In this document: in pieces, positions 1 to 6,314 of the stretch
Layout of the letters: each line of letters starts with the position of its first letter
How positions within the stretch are numbered: the first letter of the stretch is position 1
Source of the DNA: Candidatus Thioglobus sp.
GTDB lineage: Bacteria; Pseudomonadota; Gammaproteobacteria; PS1; Thioglobaceae
Assembly (NCBI GenBank): GCA_003978185.1
Contig: QOAH01000056.1
Location: 1 to 9,716 of the forward strand
Length of the DNA stretch: 9,716 bases
Reading direction: 5' to 3'
The notes under the pieces: generated by a model
Databases searched by the model: none
What the model was told of the DNA's origin: nothing
The model's input: only the letters and a program-made list of their open reading frames with translations
Program-made: the position numbers and the translations under genes

Positions 1-304
1 TAACAATAAGGTCGATATTTTCAGGTGCAGAGGCTGCATAAGTGCTTAAGAACTCTTTTTTAGTAACGGACATAACCAATTTTAGAGATCCGTCATCATC
101 TGTGACCATTTCCATGATACTAGGTGGAATATAATTAATCTCATCAGCATCACTTCTTGTCATGCCTAAAGTCAAAGCCAGATTAGGATTGGGATCGCCG
201 TCAATCGCTAAAACTTTATGACCATTGTTGGAGAAAAAACGTGCTAAAGTTCCTGCGATAGTGGTTTTACCTGATCCACCTTTACCAACTGTTGCAATTT
301 TCAT
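1..304 (-). CDS. MinD/CooC-family P-loop ATPase, 5' part only (runs off left edge)
   Basis: Leftward gene; only the first 101 residues lie in the window. The protein begins MKIATVGKGGSGKTT, a deviant Walker A motif (KGGxGKT, residues 8-14) typical of the MinD/ParA/CooC ATPase superfamily. It is followed by LAIDGDPNPN, the usual Asp-containing segment after the first helix. CooC proteins drive nickel insertion into carbon monoxide dehydrogenase, and relatives serve other metal or partitioning roles. The CooC-like reading rests on the sequence after the P-loop and is an inference. The start is supported by AAGGGA at 311-316, six bases upstream of the ATG. The gene is divergent from the ABC transporter operon. 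The C-terminal part, where CooC's metal-binding CxC would lie, is outside the window, so the subfamily cannot be settled. Confidence 0.8.
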   Translation of the reverse strand, partial: MKIATVGKGGSGKTTIAGTLARFFSNNGHKVLAIDGDPNPNLALTLGMTRSDADEINYIPPSIMEMVTDDDGSLKLVMSVTKKEFLSTYAASAPENIDLIV

Positions 305-355
305 GTGTCATCCCTTATTTGTATAATAATTTTTATGCTAGTTTAATGAAAAAAT

Positions 356-379
356 ATTTATTTATTTATTTATTTATTT
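356..379. repeat. (ATTT)6 tetranucleotide tract
   Basis: Six uninterrupted ATTT units lie in the 160-base divergent region between the CooC-like ATPase gene and the ABC transporter operon. The tract ends six bases before a TATAGT hexamer at 385-390 that could be the -10 of the transporter operon, so it would occupy the spacer and -35 region. Tetranucleotide tracts in such positions can change length by slippage and alter expression; that this happens here is inference. Confidence 0.75.
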
Positions 380-384
380 TAATG

Positions 385-390
385 TATAGT
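385..390 (+). promoter_or_regulatory. possible -10 element of the ABC transporter operon
   Basis: TATAGT matches the sigma70 -10 consensus at five of six positions and lies 75 bases before the likely start codon at 465. The region where a -35 should lie (about 362-367) reads TTATTT inside the ATTT repeat, so the promoter is weak by sequence or depends on another factor. The call rests on the hexamer and its position only. Confidence 0.35.
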
Positions 391-392
391 TG

Positions 393-424
393 CCCCTAAC
401 TTTACCTATGGGTAAGGTTAGGGG
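393..424 (+). repeat. strong inverted repeat / leader hairpin
   Basis: The left arm CCCCTAACTTTACC (393-406) pairs with GGTAAGGTTAGGGG (411-424), giving a 14-bp stem with one G-U pair and a four-base TATG loop. It lies just after the candidate -10, so it would form almost at the 5' end of the transporter mRNA. No T-run follows directly, which argues against a simple terminator. GC-rich arms in an AT-rich spacer resemble dispersed intergenic palindromes (REP-like elements). A role in mRNA stability is equally possible. Confidence 0.7.
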
Positions 425-464
425 AGAGGGAGTAAATTTTACAAAAATTATTTTGGGGATGACA

Positions 465-1496
465 ATGAAAAAAATTCAAATGGGCGCTTTGGCGTTAACT
501 TTATTAGTAGGCTCAACGCAGTTGGTAGTAGCAGAGTCTAATGTAGTACGACTTGGTGCGGTGCCAGTACCACCAATGGGTGCGTTATATGTTGGCATTG
601 AAAAAGGCTACTTTGCTGATGAAGGCATTGAAATTGAATTAACTAAGAACCCATTATTACCTAATTTGTTTGCTCAGCTACTCGGTGGTAATTTAGATGT
701 TATGGGTATGGGTATTGGTGCCGGATTCTTCAATGCTGTGAAGCGCGGTAGTCCTGTAAAAATTGTTGCGCCTATGGGTGGAAATCCATCAAAACCAGGT
801 GTTCAGAAAGGTACCTCTGCTGCTGCCCTAATGGTACGTAATGAACTACTGAAGAGTGGAGAAGTCAAAACCACATCTGATTTAAAGGGGAAAACCTGTG
901 CTATTAATGCTTTAGGCGTTTTAACTGAATACCTTCTTAGTGAGGCATTGGCTCGTGGAGGTTTAAACATTAGTGACATCACACTAAAGACTATGCCATT
1001 CCCAATGATTGCAGCTGCATTAAAGAGTGGGGCATTAGATTGTGGATTGCTACCACCAGCACTAGCACTTAAAGTAATCAAAGGTAAAGTTGCTAAGCGT
1101 ATGAACAATGACTATGAACTTGACATGCAAGGGTTAGTGGTAGTTTATAACACTAAGTGGGCAGAAGCAAACCCAAATACTGCGAACAAATTTATGAAGG
1201 CTTACCTTAGGGCGGCACGTGATTTACAGACTGATAATGGCTGGCGTAAGGATGAAAATATTGCTGCTATCTCTAAACACATAAGAATCCCAGCGAAGAT
1301 GTTGAAGAAGATTAATCAACAATGGATTGATGTTGAAACGTTAAAAGTTAAAAAAGCCAGCATTATGAAGCAACAGCAATATTATGTGACTAAAAGTAAG
1401 CTTTCAAAACTTAAAAAGCCATTGCCTTTCTCGGCGATTGTTGATGAGAGTTTTGCTGAGTATGCGGTAGCAAACAAAATAAATTGGAATAAGTAA
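465..1496 (+). CDS. NitT/TauT-type ABC transporter periplasmic solute-binding protein
   Basis: This is a 343-residue exported solute-binding protein of the nitrate/sulfonate/taurine (SsuA/TauA/NMT1-like) class. It would capture a small substrate in the periplasm and hand it to the permease encoded next. The N-terminus MKKIQMGALALTLLVG is a classic Sec signal peptide ending near VVAES, with no lipobox cysteine. The mature start (VRLGAVPVPPMGALYVGIEKG, continuing with a YFADEGIEIE-type segment) is the family's usual first strand and helix. The frame is open upstream to a TTG at 390, but GGGG at 455-458 sits six bases before the ATG at 465, and that start gives the clean signal peptide. The ABC ATPase gene follows after 44 bases, so the genes are probably co-transcribed. 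The substrate cannot be read from sequence; nitrate, sulfonates, thiamine precursors and others all occur in this class. Confidence 0.88.
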   Translation: MKKIQMGALALTLLVGSTQLVVAESNVVRLGAVPVPPMGALYVGIEKGYFADEGIEIELTKNPLLPNLFAQLLGGNLDVMGMGIGAGFFNAVKRGSPVKIVAPMGGNPSKPGVQKGTSAAALMVRNELLKSGEVKTTSDLKGKTCAINALGVLTEYLLSEALARGGLNISDITLKTMPFPMIAAALKSGALDCGLLPPALALKVIKGKVAKRMNNDYELDMQGLVVVYNTKWAEANPNTANKFMKAYLRAARDLQTDNGWRKDENIAAISKHIRIPAKMLKKINQQWIDVETLKVKKASIMKQQQYYVTKSKLSKLKKPLPFSAIVDESFAEYAVANKINWNK

Positions 1497-1540
1497 ATAA
1501 TGTTATTGGAGCGGATTTATCTCTAGCACTAGCACATAGT

Positions 1541-1873
1541 ATGCATATTGATATCCGCGATCTAGGCAAAACATTTGACACCCCGACTGGATCGATTGAG
1601 GTTTTAAATGAGGTTAATTTATCAATTGATCATGGTGAGTTTGTCAGTATTTTAGGGGCAAGCGGTTGTGGAAAGTCTACATTACTGAAAGTTATTGCCG
1701 GCATAGAAAAACCAACTTCGGGTGAAGTTATATTTGATTCACCAGATTCCTCAAAAAAACGCTGTGCCGTGGTGTTTCAGAGTAACTCGTTATTTCCTTG
1801 GCGTAGTGCGTTAGATAATGTGTCATTTGGTCCAGAGCAGTCAGGATATTCGATTGTAGAGCGCGGAAAATAG
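1541..1873 (+). CDS. NitT/TauT-type ABC ATPase, N-terminal part (ends at a frameshift)
   Basis: This encodes the first 110 residues of an SsuB/TauB-like ATPase that powers import of the substrate bound by the preceding protein. Walker A is present (GASGCGKSTLL), as are the Q-loop (VVFQSNSLFPW) and the following DNVSFG segment. The frame then meets TAG at 1871-1873 directly after GGA AAA. The missing half (signature motif, Walker B, H-loop) continues in the -1 frame. On its own this product could not hydrolyse ATP. The ATG at 1541 is the only ATG, GTG or TTG I can find in frame between the previous gene and the conserved domain. GGAG at 1507-1510 is too distant to serve it, so the start has no clear ribosome binding site and initiation may be weak or coupled. 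Confidence 0.85.
   Translation: MHIDIRDLGKTFDTPTGSIEVLNEVNLSIDHGEFVSILGASGCGKSTLLKVIAGIEKPTSGEVIFDSPDSSKKRCAVVFQSNSLFPWRSALDNVSFGPEQSGYSIVERGK
1867..1873 (+). other. frameshift site inside the ABC ATPase gene
   Basis: Four A residues (1867-1870) precede an in-frame TAG at 1871. Reading base 1870 twice, or adding one A to the run, joins ...IVERGK to IGRKWLKQVGLDQF and restores a full ATPase. All motifs on both sides are intact, which suggests a recent single-base loss, an assembly error in the homopolymer, or ribosomal slippage on A-AAA. The run is short and there is no classic double-slip heptamer, so programmed slippage is the least supported of the three. Confidence 0.8.
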
Positions 1874-3093
1874 GAAGAAAGTGGTTAAAACAAGTAGGCC
1901 TTGATCAATTTAGCGATTATTACCCTCATCAACTATCTGGAGGCATGCAGCAACGTGTTAATTTAGCTCGTGCTTTTGCCTATGATGCTGATATTATTTT
2001 AATGGATGAGCCCTTTTCAGCAGTTGACGCATTAACACGACTTAATTTGCAAAAATTGCTTATTGAACTTAGCGAGCAATATCAAAAAACAGTAATATAT
2101 GTCACTCATAGTGCTGATGAGGCAATCCTTATGTCTGATCGTATTGCCGTCTTAACGAATAAAACTGGTGGAATTCATTCCATTCATTCAGTCGATGTTC
2201 CTAGGCCTCGATTACAACATGCTGACCTTAATTCAAGTGCCACACCTGATTCATTGAAAGGGAAACTATGGAAAGAGATGATATCTCAAAATGCAGAGGC
2301 ATCTAATTTACAATTTCAATCAAGTTCACATAACAAGAATAAAATTGGTGTTTGGCAGGCGTTGTGGTTGCCAATACTGGTGCTTTCTATATGGGAATTT
2401 TTGGCAAGGTTTGGGATGGTTGATCAATTATTTTGGCCGGCACCTACCCACCAGTTCATGATGTTAATACAGCAGTTGGCTAATGGTAATTTGATTCCAG
2501 ATACGTTGGCAACCATGTCAAGAATGCTAATAACACTCTTCTTGTCAATCATAATTGGAGGTGGTGTTGGATTTGCAATGGGATTGTCACCACGAATTCG
2601 TAACGCACTATATCCAACAGTTGCTGCACTCTACCCAATTCCAAAAATTGTTATTTTACCTTTTTGTATGTTGATTTTTGGCATTGGACCTACATCATTA
2701 ATTGCCCTTGGTACGATTGCAGCAAGTTTTTTAATTTTAATGAATACATTTGCAGGTGTCATGAACGTTCCAATGGATATTGTCATGGCGGGTAAGATCT
2801 ATGGCGCCAACAAATTCCAATTAGTATCAAAGGTAATATTGCCAGCCGCATTACCTTTTATATTTGTCGGTATTCGTTTAGGAATGGGTATGGCGTTAGC
2901 GGTGATGGTTGCATCTGAATTTATTGCATCTGATGACGGCCTAGGCTATACCGTATGGACATCATGGCAAATTCTTGACATGGATACCATGTTCCCCGCA
3001 ATTATCATAGTTACATTTATTGGTGTAATGTTTCATCATGGCATGAAATGGATAGAGAAGAAGTATTTGCCATGGCAAAAAGGGCGTAATTGA
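1870..3093 (+). CDS. ABC ATPase C-terminal half fused to NitT/TauT-type permease
   Basis: After the frameshift the frame carries WLKQVGL, the ABC signature LSGGMQQRV, Walker B (DIILMDEPFSAVDA) and the H-loop (VTHSADEAI). It runs without a stop through a polar linker of about 45 residues into a TauC/SsuC-like inner-membrane permease. The permease begins near WLPILVLSIWEFLARFG, has several hydrophobic helices, and carries the EAA-type coupling loop (AGKIYGANKFQLVSKVILP) followed by PAALPFIFVGIRLG. The ATG at 1945 is the Met of LSGGMQQ and cannot be a biological start. If the frameshift is repaired, the fusion is about 517 residues. ATPase and permease are usually separate genes in this transporter class. 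An internal permease start at 2278 lacks a properly spaced ribosome binding site, so I favour a true fusion. The DsrE-like gene begins 36 bases later. Confidence 0.85.
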   Translation: MGRKWLKQVGLDQFSDYYPHQLSGGMQQRVNLARAFAYDADIILMDEPFSAVDALTRLNLQKLLIELSEQYQKTVIYVTHSADEAILMSDRIAVLTNKTGGIHSIHSVDVPRPRLQHADLNSSATPDSLKGKLWKEMISQNAEASNLQFQSSSHNKNKIGVWQALWLPILVLSIWEFLARFGMVDQLFWPAPTHQFMMLIQQLANGNLIPDTLATMSRMLITLFLSIIIGGGVGFAMGLSPRIRNALYPTVAALYPIPKIVILPFCMLIFGIGPTSLIALGTIAASFLILMNTFAGVMNVPMDIVMAGKIYGANKFQLVSKVILPAALPFIFVGIRLGMGMALAVMVASEFIASDDGLGYTVWTSWQILDMDTMFPAIIIVTFIGVMFHHGMKWIEKKYLPWQKGRN

Positions 3094-3129
3094 CTTTGTA
3101 ATAATGCTATTAATCATCAAAGACCTAGC

Positions 3130-3585
3130 ATGACTAATCTTAATGTATTTATGAAATCATTAATTTCGATTATTCTGGCAGTTAATCTATTGACTACAAA
3201 TGTTAATGCTGATGAGGATGTATATAAAGCAGTGATTCAAATAAGTAGTTCAGATGAACGCGCCCATCGCCGAGCTTTAAATCAAGTTGGTTGGATATTA
3301 GATGAGTTTAAATTTGAAGAGTTGAGTGATGATATAGCGCTGGAAGTGGTGGCTATTGGTCCTGCATTTAACCTATTAGCCAGAGACGGTAAATTTGCGA
3401 AAAATGTAAAGAAACTAATGAAGCGAGGCGTGATATTTACTGCGGATGCTAGTATTCAAAAAATGATGAAGAAGCACAAGCTACCTACTGATCTAGTAGT
3501 TGGTGTAAAGCATGTTAAGGTTGGGCCAGCACATATCGTCAGATTACAAATGCAAGATTATAAATACCTAGCCTTATTCTTCTAA
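3130..3585 (+). CDS. secreted DsrE-like protein without cysteines (copy 1)
   Basis: This 151-residue protein has an N-terminal Sec signal peptide (hydrophobic core SLISIILAVNLLT, likely cut near VNA-DED). The remainder reads like the DsrE/DsrF-like fold: a first strand YKAVIQISSSDE, then LEVVAIGPAFNLL, GVIFTADASI and VGPAHIVRLQMQDYKYL. Cytosolic DsrE proteins carry sulfur on a conserved cysteine. This one has no cysteine at all, so sulfur-carrier chemistry is unlikely and its role is unknown. The start at 3130 is supported by residue-by-residue alignment with the N-terminus of the paralogue at 6315, although the ribosome binding site is poor. It lies 36 bases after the ABC permease and may be read from that operon. 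Its last third is nearly identical in DNA to the paralogue. Confidence 0.8.
   Translation: MTNLNVFMKSLISIILAVNLLTTNVNADEDVYKAVIQISSSDERAHRRALNQVGWILDEFKFEELSDDIALEVVAIGPAFNLLARDGKFAKNVKKLMKRGVIFTADASIQKMMKKHKLPTDLVVGVKHVKVGPAHIVRLQMQDYKYLALFF
3412..3552 (+). repeat. near-identical segment shared with second DsrE-like gene
   Basis: This stretch matches 6597-6737 with few substitutions, including a perfect 64-base run (3436-3499 against 6621-6684). Third codon positions are conserved as well, while the 5' halves of the two genes have diverged in both DNA and protein. Confidence 0.85.
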
Positions 3586-3612
3586 AGCGTAAGAACTTAA
3601 GGTAATTATAAA

Positions 3613-3640
3613 AATTAGGGAAACTAAAGTCTCCTTAATT
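3613..3640. terminator. weak hairpin between convergent genes
   Basis: AATTAGGGA (3613-3621) pairs with TCCTTAATT (3632-3640) with one G-U pair and a ten-base loop. It sits between the DsrE-like gene and the convergent merP gene and is flanked by AT-rich sequence on both sides. Neither side has a clean T-run, so it may be a weak bidirectional terminator. Confidence 0.35.
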
Positions 3641-3645
3641 CTAAT

Positions 3646-3942
3646 TTATTCTTTAATTAAGTACGAAGGATAGCCTGCCATTTTAGTTGCATACGTCATC
3701 GCATCAATACCTGTAACTTGGTCGTTAAAACTAACCTGAACGATTCCCTCTTCAAGCTGAGCATCAACAATTTGAACGCCTGGGATATTCATAAGGCTCT
3801 TTGAAACTGTGATTGGGCACATAGCGCAATTCATCGTAGGCACTGCTAAACTGACCATTTTCAATTTTTCTAGCGCAACAGCCGACCCGCCAACCAATAG
3901 CATCATGCATAACATAGCGGAAATTTTTTTAATCATTCTCAT
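3646..3942 (-). CDS. merP: MerP-like periplasmic heavy-metal-binding protein
   Basis: This is a 98-residue protein with a Sec signal peptide (MIKKISAMLCMMLLVGGSAVA) followed by a heavy-metal-associated domain. The metal loop is TMNCAMCPITVSKSL with Cys39 and Cys42, matching the GMTCxxCPITVxKAL loop of mercuric-ion-binding MerP, except that the Gly before the Met is not kept. The helix and strand pattern (VQIVDAQLEEGIVQVSFND) is also as expected. MerP binds a thiophilic metal ion, classically Hg(II), in the periplasm and passes it to MerT. The ribosome binding site AGGAGGA (3946-3952) lies three to four bases before the ATG at 3942 and about nine to ten before a second ATG at 3936, so MIKK... 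is an equally good start. It lies 33 bases after merT on the same strand, forming a merT-merP operon. No merA or merR adjoins it. Confidence 0.88.
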   Translation of the reverse strand: MRMIKKISAMLCMMLLVGGSAVALEKLKMVSLAVPTMNCAMCPITVSKSLMNIPGVQIVDAQLEEGIVQVSFNDQVTGIDAMTYATKMAGYPSYLIKE

Positions 3943-3975
3943 TACTCCTCCTATTTTTTAAATTACTACTTCAGT

Positions 3976-4323
3976 TCAATTGTAGTACAAAATGATATAA
4001 GGCGCAACTATGGATAAGATCACCATAATCGCAACGACATAAAATGCAGCTTTATAAATTCGATTAACACTTGGCTTTGCACAAAATTTATCATTTTCAG
4101 TGCAAAGATTATTATTAATAAAGATGCCTTTGTAAGCAAAAACTAAAGCAACCAACGCAACTGCAACAAAGATTGGCTGGTATGGCTCGAGTGCAACCAG
4201 GTAACCGATCCAGGCGCCGCTAATACCTAACATTAGCAAAACAAATGGCATAACACAACATAAAGTAGCAGCGGTACTTGCTAAAATCCCACTGGTTAAA
4301 CTTGTTTTGACATTTACAGGCAT
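3976..4323 (-). CDS. merT: MerT-like mercuric/heavy-metal ion transport membrane protein
   Basis: This is a 115-residue inner-membrane protein, close to the usual MerT length of about 116. It has three hydrophobic segments: residues 11-34, 48-66 and a last one near 93-113. The vicinal pair Cys22-Cys23 in the first helix (TLCCVMPFVLL) and the second pair Cys74 and Cys81 in the loop after helix two match the metal-relay cysteines of MerT. MerT moves Hg(II) into the cytosol for reduction by MerA. With no merA visible, the imported metal here would have no evident detoxification route, so another metal or a distant merA is possible. Transcription probably starts from the promoter at 4350-4378. 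The ribosome binding site is weak. Confidence 0.88.
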   Translation of the reverse strand: MPVNVKTSLTSGILASTAATLCCVMPFVLLMLGISGAWIGYLVALEPYQPIFVAVALVALVFAYKGIFINNNLCTENDKFCAKPSVNRIYKAAFYVVAIMVILSIVAPYIILYYN

Positions 4324-4349
4324 AGGTAATTTAGTTGTATATTTTTTTG

Positions 4350-4378
4350 ACTATACTCTCGGGGCTACTTACTGTCAA
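4350..4378 (-). promoter_or_regulatory. sigma70 promoter of merT-merP
   Basis: On the minus strand, TTGACA (4373-4378) and TATAGT (4350-4355) are separated by exactly 17 bases, near the sigma70 consensus, about 27 bases before the merT ATG. Typical MerR-controlled mer promoters have a 19-base spacer with a clear dyad. Neither is present here, so expression may be constitutive or controlled by another type of regulator. Confidence 0.7.
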
Positions 4379-4416
4379 ATTAACATAAATCATGTATTAA
4401 ATAAAAACATTGAGTT

Positions 4417-4435
4417 AATAATATAGAATATTATT
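4417..4435 (-). terminator. AT-only hairpin directly after the trmO-like stop codon
   Basis: AATAATAT (4417-4424) and ATATTATT (4428-4435) form a perfect 8-bp stem with a three-base loop, beginning right after the stop of the leftward methyltransferase gene. The stem is all A-T and the T-rich stretch beyond it is delayed, so termination would be inefficient at best. Confidence 0.3.
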
Positions 4436-4855
4436 CTAAATTTTATCGTTACAGGATGACAATGACTTGATATCTATGATTGGTGTGCCATCGATGGCAT
4501 CTAACCCCCTAACAAGTACTTTATTGACCCCCACCTCTAAAATTTCAACACGACTAATAGCTATTGGGTTCGGCCGTAATGGGCTGCGATTGCAAAATAC
4601 ACCAATCATTTCTTTGTTTCGATCACCACGAGGATAGACTCGTAATACTTCACGATCTGCCTGATGTAACCAATAACAGACAATAATCTGATTGAGTTCA
4701 TGCATACCAGACAATGCTAAACAATAACTAGGGAAGATTTCCAAGGTCGCTTCTTGTAGCTCGTGTTTGCCATCGGGTGGTGAATCATGTATTGTCTTTA
4801 AACTCGAACGAATAACACCAATGGCATTTAATGAGAATTGAGTGTCAATCAACAT
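4436..4855 (-). CDS. TrmO/TsaA-family tRNA methyltransferase, short form
   Basis: This 139-residue protein of the TsaA (UPF0066) family contains the diagnostic block GVFCNRSPLRPNPIAISRVEIL followed by GLDAIDGTPIIDIK, with an N-terminal IGVIRSSL strand. TrmO uses S-adenosylmethionine to N6-methylate threonylcarbamoyladenosine at position 37 of certain tRNAs. E. coli TrmO has about 235 residues. This form holds only the beta-barrel catalytic domain and lacks the C-terminal extension, like the short forms found in archaea and many bacteria, so function in tRNA modification is likely but not certain. The start is well supported: AGGGGA (4863-4868) lies seven bases upstream. The gene ends 112 bases before merT on the same strand, and merT has its own promoter. 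Confidence 0.87.
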   Translation of the reverse strand: MLIDTQFSLNAIGVIRSSLKTIHDSPPDGKHELQEATLEIFPSYCLALSGMHELNQIIVCYWLHQADREVLRVYPRGDRNKEMIGVFCNRSPLRPNPIAISRVEILEVGVNKVLVRGLDAIDGTPIIDIKSLSSCNDKI

Positions 4856-4965
4856 AGTTTATTCCCCTGTATATGATCATCGAATTCTACTCTTTTTCAC
4901 ATTAATAAATAGTTTAAACTTATTTTTTTTAGTGTCTATTTGATCTATTTTGAATGTTTAATTAC

Positions 4966-4994
4966 TTGATATTAAATGGTCTTATGAGTATAGT
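4966..4994 (+). promoter_or_regulatory. sigma70 promoter of the Sel1-repeat gene
   Basis: TTGATA (4966-4971) and TATAGT (4989-4994) lie 17 bases apart, each one mismatch from consensus. Predicted transcription would begin near 5001, giving a leader of about 34 bases before the proposed start at 5035. The rest of the 4856-5034 gap is AT-rich and I see no other clear signal in it. Confidence 0.65.
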
Positions 4995-5023
4995 AGCAAG
5001 CAATATTCAAACTAAATATATTT

Positions 5024-5028
5024 AGGAG
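5024..5028 (+). promoter_or_regulatory. ribosome binding site pointing to an ATA start codon
   Basis: AGGAG lies six bases upstream of ATA at 5035-5037. The next plausible start, TTG at 5053, is 24 bases away, too far for this site. An in-frame TAG at 5029-5031 closes the frame upstream. Confidence 0.7.
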
Positions 5029-5034
5029 TAGATC

Positions 5035-6120
5035 ATAAAATTAACAAAAACATTGCTGCCTTTGTTGCTAGTAACTGGCTTTAGTATCACCACTTTTACC
5101 CATGCCGATAAGGCTGTAAGTTCAATATTTAATTCTGACTTTAGTTACCTTGTTCAAACCTATTTATTAGCTAATAATGGAGATGCTAATGCTCAATACG
5201 ATTTGGCAGTCATGTATGACATAGGGAGGGGTGTTGCAGAAGACGATAAAGAGGCCCTTACCTGGTACCTAAAAGCTGCCGAGCAAGGAAATGTTTATGC
5301 CCAAAATAATTTAGGCGTGATGTACGACAAAGGCATAGAGGGAGTTGTGGAGAATGACAATAAAGCACTTCAATGGTATTTAAAAGCTGCTAAGCAAGGG
5401 TATGCCAATGCTCAAAATAATTTAGCAGTAATGTATGACAGAGGCGGTAATGGCATTCTAAAAGACGATAAAGCAGCGCTTAAATGGTATCGAAAAGCTG
5501 CTGATCAAGGATATGCTGATGCTCAATACACGTTGGGTTGGAGGCATGCCAAGGGTAAAGGTGTTTTAAAAGATTATAAAATTGCTATTAAATGGTTTCT
5601 CAAAGCCGCTGAGCAAGGAAATATTTATGCTCAAAATAATTTGGCAGTGATGTACAACACCGGACAAGGTGTCGTAAAGGACAATCAAGTGGCACTTAGC
5701 TGGTATTTAAAATCTGCCGAACAAGGTAATATTTATGCCCAAAATAATTTAGGGGTAATGTATGACAATGGTGTTGAGGGCATCTTAGAGAATGATATTG
5801 AGGCAATTAAGTGGTATCTCAAAGCCGCCGAACAAGGATATGCTGACGCTCAATATAATTTGGCTCTCATGTATGACCTAGGCGGTCAAGGTGTTTTAGA
5901 AGATGATAAGGAAGCAGTCAAATGGTATCGTAAATTAGCTAAGCGAGGATATGCTAATGCTCAATATAATTTAGGAGTGATGTATCAACACGGTGAAGGC
6001 GTAACGAAAGATATGACTAAAGCCAAATTTTGGATAAAGAAAGCCTATGAAAGTGATGATGCTGAAGCAAGTGAAGCTGCAAAAGCTAGTTGGAATAAAT
6101 TCGAACTTTGGAAATATTGA
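5035..6120 (+). CDS. secreted Sel1-like repeat (SLR) protein
   Basis: This is a solenoid of eight Sel1-like repeats of 36-37 residues, running from GDANAQYDLAVMYDIGRG to the C-terminal YANAQYNLGVMYQHGEG unit. Each repeat has the A.YNLGVMYD.G.GV..D...A..WY.KAAEQG pattern. Such helical repeats scaffold protein-protein contacts, often in the periplasm or in stress and envelope signalling. The partner here is unknown. Read from ATA at 5035, the N-terminus MKLTKTLLPLLLVTGFSI is an ideal Sec signal peptide with a cut near THA-DKA. From the TTG at 5053 the positively charged n-region is lost and the ribosome binding site is too far away. The start is therefore either a rare AUA codon or an ATG changed by mutation or sequence error. 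The promoter at 4966-4994 and a hairpin after the stop suggest a single-gene unit. Confidence 0.85.
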   Translation: MKLTKTLLPLLLVTGFSITTFTHADKAVSSIFNSDFSYLVQTYLLANNGDANAQYDLAVMYDIGRGVAEDDKEALTWYLKAAEQGNVYAQNNLGVMYDKGIEGVVENDNKALQWYLKAAKQGYANAQNNLAVMYDRGGNGILKDDKAALKWYRKAADQGYADAQYTLGWRHAKGKGVLKDYKIAIKWFLKAAEQGNIYAQNNLAVMYNTGQGVVKDNQVALSWYLKSAEQGNIYAQNNLGVMYDNGVEGILENDIEAIKWYLKAAEQGYADAQYNLALMYDLGGQGVLEDDKEAVKWYRKLAKRGYANAQYNLGVMYQHGEGVTKDMTKAKFWIKKAYESDDAEASEAAKASWNKFELWKY

Positions 6121-6174
6121 ATATTTATTTAAGTAGAAAGTAAATCAATTTAGATTTATTGTGCTAACATCCAG

Positions 6175-6203
6175 AAAACCTTGACTATAGGGGGAGGTTT
6201 TTT
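6175..6203 (+). terminator. rho-independent terminator candidate after the Sel1-repeat gene
   Basis: AAAACCT (6175-6181) pairs with AGGTTTT (6195-6201) across a 13-base loop, and the T-run continues to 6203. The stem is short and the loop long, so the strength is uncertain. The remainder of the gap to 6300 shows no clear promoter that I can defend. Confidence 0.5.
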
Positions 6204-6314
6204 AATATTTTATGGTGGTATTTTCAATAGAGTAACAAAAGATTCGATCATGAAATAAATAAGGGTGGTGAGTTTAAATTCATCATAATGATAACAATTG
6301 AGGAGAGATAAAAA

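Noticed and set aside
803..1108. Leftward open frame of 101 codons inside the solute-binding protein gene
   Set aside because: Antisense shadow of a clearly conserved gene; its translation shows no recognisable family and there is no ribosome binding site context.
1945..1947. ATG as the start of the ABC fusion protein
   Set aside because: This Met is part of the ABC signature LSGGMQQ, and conserved ATPase sequence continues upstream in the same frame to the frameshift.
4350..4378. merT promoter as a MerR-type operator
   Set aside because: The spacer is 17 bases, and only a few bases are symmetric across GACAGTA and TATAGTC, so no credible dyad exists.
5160..6050. Periodic repeats as a CRISPR or tandem non-coding array
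   Set aside because: The repeats are in-frame degenerate 36-37 residue Sel1 units within one long coding sequence.
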